Origin: JAJFUE01 sp039683515
GTDB taxonomy: Bacteria; Sumerlaeota; Sumerlaeia; MVZB01
Assembly (NCBI GenBank): GCA_039683515.1
Contig: JBDKRG010000013.1
Coordinates: 51,552-115,551, forward strand
Direction: 5' to 3'
Length of the DNA: 64,000 nt
This document shows positions 17,239 to 25,107 of this stretch, in pieces. Made by a program: the position numbers and the translations under genes. The stretch's first letter is position 1; each line of letters starts with the position of its first letter. Below the pieces are notes generated by a model. It made no database searches and was not told the origin of the DNA. It saw only the letters and a list, made by a program, of their open reading frames with translations.

Positions 17239-18351
17239 ATGTCTTCTTTCAAACGAATCGCGGTGATCATGGCCGGGGGGACGGGGGAGCGGTTCTGGCC
17301 GCTGTCGCGCGCGGCCCGGCCCAAGCAACTCCTGAAGCTCACCCGCCCCGACCTGTCGCTCCTCGAGGAAGCCATCGAGCGCATCGCCCCGCTCGTCGGC
17401 TACGAGAACATTCTCATCGCCACGTCCGCGACCGTCGCCGAGCCGATCAAGAAGGCGTTGGCAGGTTCCCGGATCTCGGCGGGGAACGTGATCGTCGAGC
17501 CGGCCAAGCGCAACACCGCCGGCGCGCTGGCCTGGGTCGCCGCCAACGCGCTGGCCCGCTGGGGCGCCGAGGGCGTCTCGATGGCGGTCCTCACCGCCGA
17601 CCACGCGATCGGCGAGCCGGAGCTCTTCAGGAAGACGGTTGACGCCGCGCTCGACGCCGCCGAGCGGGAGGGGGCGCTCGTGACGCTCGGGATCAATCCG
17701 ACGCGGGCGGAGACGGGTTACGGGTATATTGAAATCAAAGATGCCGATCGGGAGATCGGCGTTCCCGGGATCAGCATCTCGCGCGTGGCTGCCTTCCGCG
17801 AGAAGCCCGACCGCGCCTCGGCCGAGCAGTTCGTCGCCGCCGGGCGGTTCTTCTGGAACAGCGGGATGTTCTTCTGGCGTCTGGACAGTTTCCTTGACGA
17901 ACTGACGGCGGCCTCGCCCGCCCACGGCGCGGCCGCGGCCGCGATGGCCGAGGCGCTCCGGGCCGGCGATGCCCCCAGGGCGGCGGCTATCTTCAATGCC
18001 CTCAACGATATCTCGATCGACTACGCCCTCATGGAGAAGGCCCGGCACGTCCTCATGGCCCGCGCCGACTTCCCGTGGGACGACGTCGGGGCGTGGGACG
18101 CCCTGGCCCGCAGCTTCCCGGCCGACGCCGCCAAAAACGTGACAATTGGTGACCCGATCCTCATCGATACGCGCAACTCCATTGTTTACAACGAGCCGGG
18201 AGCCGAGAAGATGGCCGTCGCGGCCGTCGGGGTGGATAACCTCATTGTGGTCGTCTCCGCCGACGGCGTGGTCGTGATCCCCCGCGACCGCGCCCAGGAC
18301 GTCAAAAAAATCGTCGCCGAATTAAAATTGCGCAAGGCCGGGCAGCTCTGA
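17239..18351 (+). CDS. manC: Mannose-1-phosphate guanylyltransferase
   Basis: It makes GDP-mannose from mannose-1-phosphate and GTP, for glycans or lipopolysaccharide. The 370-residue length corresponds to the nucleotidyltransferase domain without the phosphomannose isomerase domain of longer ManC/AlgA proteins. Signature: MAGGTGERFWPLSR..RPKQ near residue 11. Further motifs are VEPAKRNTAGAL, LTADHAIG, TGYGYIE, FREKPD and FFWNSGMFFWR. An odd feature is the loop after TGYGYIE, where DREIGV is encoded by a GCCGATC palindrome (17743-17763) otherwise found between genes. Confidence 0.94.
   Translation: MSSFKRIAVIMAGGTGERFWPLSRAARPKQLLKLTRPDLSLLEEAIERIAPLVGYENILIATSATVAEPIKKALAGSRISAGNVIVEPAKRNTAGALAWVAANALARWGAEGVSMAVLTADHAIGEPELFRKTVDAALDAAEREGALVTLGINPTRAETGYGYIEIKDADREIGVPGISISRVAAFREKPDRASAEQFVAAGRFFWNSGMFFWRLDSFLDELTAASPAHGAAAAAMAEALRAGDAPRAAAIFNALNDISIDYALMEKARHVLMARADFPWDDVGAWDALARSFPADAAKNVTIGDPILIDTRNSIVYNEPGAEKMAVAAVGVDNLIVVVSADGVVVIPRDRAQDVKKIVAELKLRKAGQL
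17743..17763. repeat. GCCGATC palindrome inside manC
   Basis: GCCGATCGGGAGATCGGCGTT encodes A-D-R-E-I-G-V within the ManC loop. The same palindrome lies between genes at 42831, 58786 and 58870. Confidence 0.65.
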
Positions 18352-18366
18352 GCCGGTTTGTTGATT

Positions 18367-18403
18367 CGATTACGATTACGAATGGCCGGCGAGGGCGCCG
18401 GCC
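18367..18403 (+). repeat. Hexamer repeat fragment followed by a GGCCGGCG hairpin
   Basis: CGATTACGATTACGA is a fragment of the hexamer leader family. It is followed by GGCCGGCG-AGGG-CGCCGGCC, a perfect 8-bp stem 30 nt after the manC stop. The T-run follows only after about 10 nt, so termination is uncertain. Confidence 0.5.
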
Positions 18404-18494
18404 CCACACGATTTTTCTTGCCAAACGCATAACTCAAATATTTTGAATGCATACAACATGTAGTATGGCGCGCTCTCCGGGGGTGCGATATGTG

Positions 18495-18523
18495 TTGACA
18501 GCGGCCACCCCCCGTTGTAAGCT
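18495..18523 (+). promoter_or_regulatory. Putative nrdJ promoter
   Basis: A perfect TTGACA, 17 bp, then TAAGCT (3/6). A start near 18530 would leave a leader of about 105 nt. I looked for a cobalamin riboswitch in this leader and saw no B12-box-like sequence. Confidence 0.45.
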
Positions 18524-18636
18524 GCCGACCCTAAAATTACGAACGATCGAACCTCGTTTTTGGTTTTTCTTCGTATCCTTTTCTGGTAAACTACTAGCTC
18601 TGGGCAAGCAGGAAGTCGCCCTTCAGGAGATCCATC

Positions 18637-21600
18637 ATGAAACTCAACCGCCGGTTCACCCAGCCCGGAATCAATCCCCTCGACGAGGTCGCGTTCGAGA
18701 AGCGCCGCTCGATGATCACCAACCCTGACGGGTCGGTGGTCTTCGAGGCCAAGGACGCCGAGGTTCCGCGCGGGTGGAGCCAGCTGGCCACCGATATCGT
18801 TGTATCCAAGTACTTCCGGCGCGCCGGCGTCCCCGGCGAGTCGGGCCGCGAGACCAGCGTCCGCCAGGTCATCCACCGGATCGTCCACTCGATCCGCGGC
18901 CAGGGCGAGCAGATGGGCTACTTCGACGGCCCGGCCGACGCCGAGGCGTTCGAGGCCGAGCTCGACTACATCCTGGCCCACCAGATCGGCGCGTTCAACT
19001 CGCCGGTCTGGTTCAACTGCGGCCTGTGGCACGAATACGGGATCGAGTCCAGCGGCGGCAACTACGCCTGGAACTTCGTGGGTCAGGACATCGAGGAGAT
19101 CGGCAACAACTATTCGCGCCCGCAGTGCTCGGCGTGCTTCATCCAGTCGTGCGACGACGACCTGATGTCGATCTTCGAGCTGGTCAAGACCGAGGCCAAG
19201 ATCTTCAAGTACGGCTCGGGGACGGGGACCAACTTCTCCAAGCTGCGCAGCAAGTGGGAGAAGCTCTCGGGCGGCGGCACGTCGAGCGGCCTGATGAGCT
19301 TCCTCGAGGTCCTCGACCGCGGCGCCGGCGCCACCAAGAGCGGCGGCACCACCCGCCGCGCCGCCAAGATGGTCTGCCTCGACATGGACCACCCCGAGAT
19401 CGCCGAGTTCATCAATTGGAAGGTCCGCGAGGAGGAGAAGGCCAAGGTCCTGATCGAGCACGGCGGCTTGCCGGCCGACTTCAACGGCGAGGCCTACCAC
19501 ACCGTCGCCGGCCAGAACTCCAACAACTCCGTCCGCGTCAGCGACGAGTTCATGCAGGCCGCCCAGCAGGGCAAGCAGTGGGGGCTGTACCCGCGCACCG
19601 GCACCCCCGAGGAACGCCGCAAGCCGGTCCGGGCCGTCGACGCCGCCGACCTGCTCGACCAGATCTGCAAGGCCGCGTGGCGTTGCGCCGACCCGGGCGT
19701 CCAGTTCGACTCGACGATCAACGACTGGCACACCTGCCCGGGCAGCGACAAGATCCGCGCGAGCAACCCGTGCAGCGAATACATGTTCCTCGACGACTCG
19801 GCCTGCAACCTGGCCTCGATCAACCTGGTCAAGTTCCTGGGCGAGGACGGCTCGTTCGACGCCGAGGCCTTCCGCCACGTCGTGCGCCTGTTCATCCTGG
19901 CGCAGGAAATCCTCGTCGACTTCTCCAGCTACCCGACCGCCCCGATCGCCCGCAACAGCCACGACTACCGGCCGCTCGGCGTCGGCTACGCCAACCTGGG
20001 CGCGCTGCTGATGGTCCTGGGCATCCCGTACGACAGCCCCGAGGGCCGCGCGATGTGCGGCGCGATCACGGCGCTCATGACCGGCCACGCCTACCGCGTC
20101 TCGGCCGAGATCGCCGGCCAGGTCGGCCCGTTCGCCGGCTACGCCCGCAACGCCCGGCCGATGCTGCGCGTCATGCACAAGCACCGCGACATGGTCGACC
20201 GGATCAGCGCCGAGTTCTGCCCGAGCGACCTGCTCGAGGCGGCGCGCACGGCGTGGGACGAGGCGATCGAGCTGGGCGCCAAGGTCGGCTTCCGCAACGC
20301 CCAGGTCAGCGTCCTGGCCCCGACCGGCACGATCGGCCTCCTTATGGACTGCGACACGACCGGCATCGAGCCCGATTTCGCGCTCGTCAAGTTCAAGAAG
20401 CTGGCCGGCGGCGGCTACTTCAAGATCATCAACCAGTCCGTGCCGCAGGCGCTGCGCCACCTCGGCTACGACAGCCAGGAGATCCAGGACATCCTGAACT
20501 ACGTCGTCGGCACGGCGACGTTCCGCGGCGCGCCGCACATCGACGACGTCGCCCTGCGCGGCCGCGGCTTCGACGACGACGACCTGATGAAGCTCGAGAA
20601 GAACCTGCGCAGCGTCATGGAGTTGGAGCAGGCGTTCTCGCCCGCCAACCTCGGCCCCGAGCTGCTCGAGCGCCTCGGCCTCACCCAGCAGGCCGCCACC
20701 CCCGGCTTCAGCGTCCTGCGCGCCATGGGCTTCACCGACGCCCAGATCGAGGAGGCGGGCGATTACCTGTGCGGCCGCATGACGATCGAGGGCGCCCCGC
20801 ACCTGCGCCCCGAGCACCTGCCGGTCTTCGACTGCGCCAACCGCTGCGGCAAGACCGGCCGCCGCTTCATCGCCCCGATGGGCCACGTCCGGATGATGGC
20901 CGCCGCCCAGCCGTTCATCTCCGGCGCGATCAGCAAGACGGTCAACCTGCCCAACGAGGCCTCGGTCGAGGACATCAAGCAAATCTATGTCGAGGGCTGG
21001 AAGATGGGCCTCAAGGCCATCGCGCTCTACCGCGACGGCTGCAAGATGTCGCAGCCGCTCACCGGCAAGGCCGAAGCCAGGAAGAAGAAGGCGGCCGAGC
21101 TGTTCGAGGAAGCCGTCGCCGAGGCCGAGGGGACCGCCCCGCAGACGGTCTCGATCAAGGTCCCGCCCCTTCAGCGCCGCCGCCTGCCGCAGCACCGCCG
21201 CGGCTACACGATCGAGTCGCGCGTGGCCGGCCACAAGGTCTACCTGCGCACGGGCGAGTACGAGGACGGCACCCTCGGCGAGATCTTCATCGACATGCAC
21301 AAGGAAGGGGCCGCGTTCCGCTCGATGATGAACTGCTTCGCGATCGCCGTCAGCAAGGGCCTGCAGTACGGCGTCCCGCTCAAGGAGTTCGTCGAGACGT
21401 TCACGTTCACGCGGTTCGAGCCGCAGGGGATGGTCGACCACCCGAACATCAAGATGGCGACGTCGGTCATCGACTTCATCTTCCGGGTGCTGGCGCTCGA
21501 GTACCTGCACGACACGAGCCTGTGCCAGGTCAAGCCCGAGGAGGGCGGCCAGACGATGGCGATGACCGAGTCGGCGCACGAAGCCGAGTCGCGCAACGAG

Positions 21601-21804
21601 GAGCCCCAGCCGTCGGCCCGGATCGAGATCCTGCGTCCCGAGCCCGCCCAGGCCGCCCAGCCCAAGGCCAGCAGCGCCCTGGACAGCCAGATGAGCGGCC
21701 TGATGGGCGACGCCCCGTTCTGCGACGTTTGCGGCCACATCACCGTCCGCAACGGCACCTGCTACAAGTGCCTCAACTGCGGCAACTCGATGGGCTGCTC
21801 GTAA
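18637..21804 (+). CDS. nrdJ: Vitamin B12-dependent ribonucleotide reductase (class II)
   Basis: It reduces ribonucleotides to deoxyribonucleotides using adenosylcobalamin, independent of oxygen. The 1055-residue protein is the long NrdJ form. It has RPQCSACFIQS, the radical-site region ASNPCSEYMFLDDSACNLASINL, LAPTGTIGLLMDCDTTGIEPDFAL, and a C-terminal zinc ribbon CDVC-(x13)-CLNCG before the final cysteines. AGGAG lies 7 nt before the ATG. Codon use is extremely C/G-ending, suggesting high expression, and leaves long spurious open frames on other frames. No class I or III reductase is in the window. The gene is monocistronic: it has its own promoter and terminator. Confidence 0.97.
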   Translation: MKLNRRFTQPGINPLDEVAFEKRRSMITNPDGSVVFEAKDAEVPRGWSQLATDIVVSKYFRRAGVPGESGRETSVRQVIHRIVHSIRGQGEQMGYFDGPADAEAFEAELDYILAHQIGAFNSPVWFNCGLWHEYGIESSGGNYAWNFVGQDIEEIGNNYSRPQCSACFIQSCDDDLMSIFELVKTEAKIFKYGSGTGTNFSKLRSKWEKLSGGGTSSGLMSFLEVLDRGAGATKSGGTTRRAAKMVCLDMDHPEIAEFINWKVREEEKAKVLIEHGGLPADFNGEAYHTVAGQNSNNSVRVSDEFMQAAQQGKQWGLYPRTGTPEERRKPVRAVDAADLLDQICKAAWRCADPGVQFDSTINDWHTCPGSDKIRASNPCSEYMFLDDSACNLASINLVKFLGEDGSFDAEAFRHVVRLFILAQEILVDFSSYPTAPIARNSHDYRPLGVGYANLGALLMVLGIPYDSPEGRAMCGAITALMTGHAYRVSAEIAGQVGPFAGYARNARPMLRVMHKHRDMVDRISAEFCPSDLLEAARTAWDEAIELGAKVGFRNAQVSVLAPTGTIGLLMDCDTTGIEPDFALVKFKKLAGGGYFKIINQSVPQALRHLGYDSQEIQDILNYVVGTATFRGAPHIDDVALRGRGFDDDDLMKLEKNLRSVMELEQAFSPANLGPELLERLGLTQQAATPGFSVLRAMGFTDAQIEEAGDYLCGRMTIEGAPHLRPEHLPVFDCANRCGKTGRRFIAPMGHVRMMAAAQPFISGAISKTVNLPNEASVEDIKQIYVEGWKMGLKAIALYRDGCKMSQPLTGKAEARKKKAAELFEEAVAEAEGTAPQTVSIKVPPLQRRRLPQHRRGYTIESRVAGHKVYLRTGEYEDGTLGEIFIDMHKEGAAFRSMMNCFAIAVSKGLQYGVPLKEFVETFTFTRFEPQGMVDHPNIKMATSVIDFIFRVLALEYLHDTSLCQVKPEEGGQTMAMTESAHEAESRNEEPQPSARIEILRPEPAQAAQPKASSALDSQMSGLMGDAPFCDVCGHITVRNGTCYKCLNCGNSMGCS

Positions 21805-21808
21805 GTCA

Positions 21809-21831
21809 GTAGGTCGCTTCGGCCCGAAGCG
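21809..21831. repeat. REP-like hairpin after nrdJ
   Basis: CAGTAGGTCGCTTCGGCCCGAAGCGAC-like element with a 9-10 bp stem, directly after the nrdJ stop. It is followed at about 21850 by a second hairpin (GCGGGTCTCCGACCCGAC). Confidence 0.65.
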
Positions 21832-21874
21832 ACACGGAAAAAATGTGGGGCGGGTCTCCGACCCGACTCAGATT

Positions 21875-21908
21875 AAAATGGCCGGCGTCATCGCCGGCCA
21901 TTTTGTTT
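21875..21908 (+). terminator. Rho-independent terminator of nrdJ
   Basis: AAAATGGCCGGCG / CGCCGGCCATTTT with a 4-nt loop and a trailing TTTTGTTTT. The flanking A and T runs make it potentially bidirectional. Confidence 0.9.
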
Positions 21909-22146
21909 TGGACGCCCCGGAGGGGCGAGCGCGAGTAGCCCCCGGCGAAGCGAAGCGCCGCCGGGGGTTGGCGCGGTGAAGGTTCGCGCCCCGGAGGGGC
22001 GCCCGCAACCTCGATCCTATTTCTCCTCGGTCCAGAAAAATTGGTTTGATTTGCAGTCATATCCCCGGTACATTTCGGCGGAATGATTTGTATCATATGG
22101 TTTGTGTGATCTTTTGGTTTTAGGGCGCCCCTTGCGGGGGCGCAAA
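21909..22146. repeat. REP palindromes left of the first transposase
   Basis: GCCCCGGAGGGGCG palindromes appear at about 21912 and 21989, with a GTAGCCCCCGGCGAAGCGAAGC block between them. A further CGCCCCTTGCGGGGGCGC palindrome lies just before the gene. They are inverted relative to the copies at 22621-22811. The stretch 22010-22115 holds no palindrome and no gene. Confidence 0.8.
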
Positions 22147-22159
22147 GGAGGCAACAACC

Positions 22160-22609
22160 ATGGCCGATACTTACACAAACATTCTCTACCACATTGTTTT
22201 TGGCCCGAAACAACGCCGGCCACTCATCACGCCCGAGATTCAACCTCGGCTCTACGAATATCTGGGCGGAATCATCCGCGCTCAGCGTGGCGTGTTGTAT
22301 GAGATCGGCGGCATGAATGACCATTTGCACATGCTTCTTAGGTGGAACACCGACGCGATCAAAGATCTGGTTCGAGAAATGAAATCGGATTCGACCAAAT
22401 GGATCCATGCAACTTTCCCCGGGCATAACGATTTCTATTGGCAATCTGGAGGCGGAATTTTCACGGTCAGCCAATCTGTTGTGCCCCACTTAACCAATTA
22501 CATTCAGAACCAGGCGAAACATCATAAAAAGAGATCGTTTGCGGAGGAATACATCGAGTTTCTGAAAATAAACGGCATCGAATACGATGAGCGAAATTTG
22601 TTTGATTGA
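22160..22609 (+). CDS. REP-associated tyrosine transposase (IS200-like, RAYT)
   Basis: A single-strand DNA transposase of the Y1/HUH superfamily, 149 residues. The HUH motif is NDHLHMLL (His55, His57) and the catalytic tyrosine is Tyr114 in TNYIQNQAKHHKKRSF. An ideal AGGAGG precedes the ATG. There are no insertion-sequence ends or accessory TnpB. The gene is bracketed by REP palindromes in opposite orientation, the hallmark of domesticated RAYTs that disperse REPs. The body is less GC-rich than its neighbours. It differs from the second transposase at 31548 and uses a different palindrome set. Confidence 0.93.
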   Translation: MADTYTNILYHIVFGPKQRRPLITPEIQPRLYEYLGGIIRAQRGVLYEIGGMNDHLHMLLRWNTDAIKDLVREMKSDSTKWIHATFPGHNDFYWQSGGGIFTVSQSVVPHLTNYIQNQAKHHKKRSFAEEYIEFLKINGIEYDERNLFD

Positions 22610-22620
22610 GGGATATGTGC

Positions 22621-22811
22621 GGGCGCCCCGCTGGGGCGCGTTCGTATGCGTTTGGTAACCCCCGGCGGCGCTGCGCTTCGCCGGTGGCTACTCGCGGGCG
22701 CCCCTTGCCGGGGCGCGAAAATGTCGCATTAGGTTCCCCCGGCGGCGCTGCGCTTCGCCGGGGGCTACTCGCGGGCGCCCCTTGCCGGGGCGCGAAAATG
22801 ACGGATTGGGT
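22621..22811. repeat. REP palindromes and a 76-bp tandem duplication right of the transposase
   Basis: A GCGCCCCGCTGGGGCGCG palindrome is followed by two tandem units of about 76 bp (22660-22735 and 22736-22811). Each has CCCCCGGCGGCGCTGCGCTTC and GCGCCCCTTGCCGGGGCGCG palindromes and ends GAAAATG. The units differ in few bases. The rest of the gap to 22910 shows nothing else. Confidence 0.8.
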
Positions 22812-22910
22812 TTGCGGGCGGCCTAGGGGGGCGAATGCAATGCCCTGACTCCTTGAATATTTTCATGACATTTCGCCTCCTTGCGCATCTATTGTGATGA
22901 TGGAGGATGT

Positions 22911-24296
22911 ATGGGGGATTCTCGGCCAGGCCGGTGGCGTTGGATCGTTGGCTTGATCCTGATTGGGATCCCGGCTTTGTTCGTGTGCGCGCTCAAGGGG
23001 TATTTTGCGGCCAATGCCGTTCGCGGCGATCTCGTTCGGCCGCCGGCGGACGTGTTCCGGACCCGGCCGGCCGCGAAGAAATCGCCGTGGGTGCAGTCGG
23101 TCGTCAGCCGGCCCGAAAACGCCAAGCCGCTCGACTATGACGGCTTGATCGCGCTGATGCCGAACCGGGACACGGCCGCCCTGTACCGGAAATTGAAGGA
23201 CAGTGTCCTCGGCACGCGGGAAACGGAGCTTCTGTTCCTGGACGCTTCGAAGCGCGACGAACAGGCGCGCTGGCTCGCCGAAAACCGCGACGTGATCGAG
23301 GACATCCTCAAGCTCGCCGACGCCGGCGGCCTGCCCGGGCTCACCTGGGAGCAGGCGATGAGCATGGATGTTCAAGATTTCCTGAGATTCCCGCTTCCGG
23401 ATCTCGAGCTGATCCGGCGCATGGTTTTGGTTCTCGCCGCCGAAACCCGACGGGCGCGTGAAGCCGGCGACGATGGCGGGGCGCTCCGGGCCGTCTGCGC
23501 GATCGACCCGCTGACCGAGCCGCTCGCCGACGCGGCGCACGTGTATATGCCTGATTTTGCCAATATCGACAAGATCAAGGCGTATCAAGCCATCGAGGAC
23601 TGGCTGCAAGAGCCCCCGCCGCGCGAGATCCTGGCCGAGTTGCGCGACAAGGTCTCCGCGACGAACGCCGCCGACTATCGCGGCTCAATGGAGCTCCAAT
23701 ACCGCATCGGCCGCCGCTTTCTGCTTGAAATGCTCGAGGGTCCGCTCACGCGAGTGATGGCGTGCGTCGGCGGGCACGCGTCCGGAAGCATCTTCTTGTT
23801 CATCGACGATTTTCAGCAGCACCCGGTTTCGGCCGTCGGCGAGGCTTCGGCCGCGGCCGTCGCGGCGGTGCGATTGAAAGGCCGGGCCCGCGAGGTCGTT
23901 CTATCCTACGACGCCAACTTCCGCAGGGCGCTCGCGGATTACGAAAACGGAACCCGAACCGAGGAGCGTCTGAATTTGCCCGCAGTTGATGCCTCATGGT
24001 ATGGGGCCAACTGGTGGGTGAGCAAGAACGTGGCCCAGGCGCGGCGCAACCTCGTGCTGGCCGGGCTGGACGAGTCGCTCGGCGCGCCGGGCGCGTGCAA
24101 GTGGGCCGATCCGTTCACAAGCCGCCCGCTCTGCCGCGTCGAAGAGACCACGGCGACGCTCTTCTACAGCATCGGCCCGGATCGCGCCGACACCCGCGCC
24201 GCGATCGGTTACGACCCGACCAACGGCACGTTCAGCGGAGGCGACATCTTTCTGCGTATTCCGAAACCGTCGCCCCACGCCGGCGCCCGCGAATAG
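22911..24296 (+). CDS. Single-span membrane-anchored protein with pseudopilin-like tail
   Basis: A 461-residue protein of unknown function. An N-terminal positive patch and one membrane helix (WIVGLILIGIPALFVCALKGYF, about residues 11-32) anchor a large helical extracytoplasmic domain. The C terminus (about 405-450) reads DPFTSRPLCRV, YSIGPDRADTR and YDPTNGTFSGGDIFLRIP. That arrangement is typical of the end of pseudopilins in this genome, but the N terminus has no prepilin cleavage motif. The start at 22911 has GGAGG 4 nt upstream; an upstream in-frame TTG is unlikely. It lies just ahead of the pseudopilin/secretion cluster and may belong to it (inference). Confidence 0.8.
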   Translation: MGDSRPGRWRWIVGLILIGIPALFVCALKGYFAANAVRGDLVRPPADVFRTRPAAKKSPWVQSVVSRPENAKPLDYDGLIALMPNRDTAALYRKLKDSVLGTRETELLFLDASKRDEQARWLAENRDVIEDILKLADAGGLPGLTWEQAMSMDVQDFLRFPLPDLELIRRMVLVLAAETRRAREAGDDGGALRAVCAIDPLTEPLADAAHVYMPDFANIDKIKAYQAIEDWLQEPPPREILAELRDKVSATNAADYRGSMELQYRIGRRFLLEMLEGPLTRVMACVGGHASGSIFLFIDDFQQHPVSAVGEASAAAVAAVRLKGRAREVVLSYDANFRRALADYENGTRTEERLNLPAVDASWYGANWWVSKNVAQARRNLVLAGLDESLGAPGACKWADPFTSRPLCRVEETTATLFYSIGPDRADTRAAIGYDPTNGTFSGGDIFLRIPKPSPHAGARE

Positions 24297-24425
24297 CCCG
24301 CCCAAAAATTCCCAACTTTTTTACAAATTATTTCGCCCCCTGCGCGTCTTGTTTACAGAACGGGGAGATGGCCAGATGCGTAGGGCTTTCTATACACATG
24401 GGATACGAGACGGGAGGATGCCTCG

Positions 24426-25007
24426 ATGAAACGCGGGTTTACATATATCGAGCTGACGATCGTGGTCGTGATCATCTGCATCCTGGCCGCTATCGCCGTC
24501 CCCAACTTCCTCGAGGCGCGCACGCGCTCCGGCGTCTCGCGCTCGATCGCCGACCTGGCGATGCTGTCGATGACGCTCGAGTCGTATCGGCTCGAAAACC
24601 ATGCGTATCCGCTCAACACCAAGCCCGGCGAGCCCGAGGGCTGGGACCTCAAGGCGCTGACCACCCCGATCGCCTACGTCAGCGCGTTGCCGCTCGACTC
24701 GCTGACTCTCGGCGACGCGCGCGGCCGTTACCACCCCACGCCGATGCCGGCGATCCCGTATCGATACTTCAACGCGCTTCAGCTCGATGAGGTCAAGGGG
24801 TTGCAGCTTGAGCCGGGGCCGTACACGACCCCGATGCCCGGGTTCCACGCCGCGCTGCTGTGGGGATACGGGCCGGCCTCGACGGTCCCGGCCGAGCGCG
24901 GCGAGGGGAGCACCAAGCTCCTCCCCGGCGGCAAGGTGGAGATCCTGGCCTACGACCCGACGAACGGGACGGTCAGCTTCGGGGATATCTATCAAGCGGT
25001 GCCGTAA
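24426..25007 (+). CDS. Type II secretion / type IV pseudopilin (GspG-like)
   Basis: A 193-residue pilin-like protein. The class III signal is MKRG-FTYIELTIVVVIICILAAIAVPNFLEA, cleaved after Gly4 and with the assembly glutamate at position 5 of the mature protein. The next segment, SRSIADLAMLSMTLESYRLENHAYPL, is the GspG-type helix. It ends YDPTNGTVSFGDIYQAVP, a tail shared with three other proteins in this window. GGGAGGA lies before the ATG. It heads a cluster with the F and E components and minor pseudopilins. Confidence 0.93.
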   Translation: MKRGFTYIELTIVVVIICILAAIAVPNFLEARTRSGVSRSIADLAMLSMTLESYRLENHAYPLNTKPGEPEGWDLKALTTPIAYVSALPLDSLTLGDARGRYHPTPMPAIPYRYFNALQLDEVKGLQLEPGPYTTPMPGFHAALLWGYGPASTVPAERGEGSTKLLPGGKVEILAYDPTNGTVSFGDIYQAVP

Positions 25008-25020
25008 GGGGAGTTCGAAT

Positions 25021-25075
25021 TACGAATTTCGATTTTCGATTACGATTACGATTACGCGCACGAGCACGAGCACGA
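25021..25075 (+). repeat. Hexamer leader repeat before the GspF-like gene
   Basis: CGAATTTCGATTTTC, three GATTAC units, then GCGCAC and two GAGCAC units, ending about 33 bp before the GspF-like start. It has the same orientation relative to the gene as the other copies. Confidence 0.85.
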
Positions 25076-25107
25076 ATTGATGAGCACATACGCAAGGAGC
25101 AATGGAC

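Noticed and set aside
18524..18636. Cobalamin riboswitch before nrdJ
   Set aside because: The gene class made it worth checking, but no B12-box-like sequence or extended conserved structure is visible in the leader.
18376..21812. Long open frames antisense to and in another frame of nrdJ
   Set aside because: Same codon-bias effect; compositions are Arg/Pro/Gly-rich or Asp/Val/Leu-rich with no recognisable protein features, and NrdJ accounts for the region.
22621..22811. CRISPR-like direct repeats
   Set aside because: Only two adjacent units, palindrome-rich and without spacers or cas genes; they fit a REP duplication next to a RAYT gene.
22606..22848. An 80-codon frame after the first transposase
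   Set aside because: It lies wholly in REP palindromes and the tandem duplication; the coding potential is accidental.
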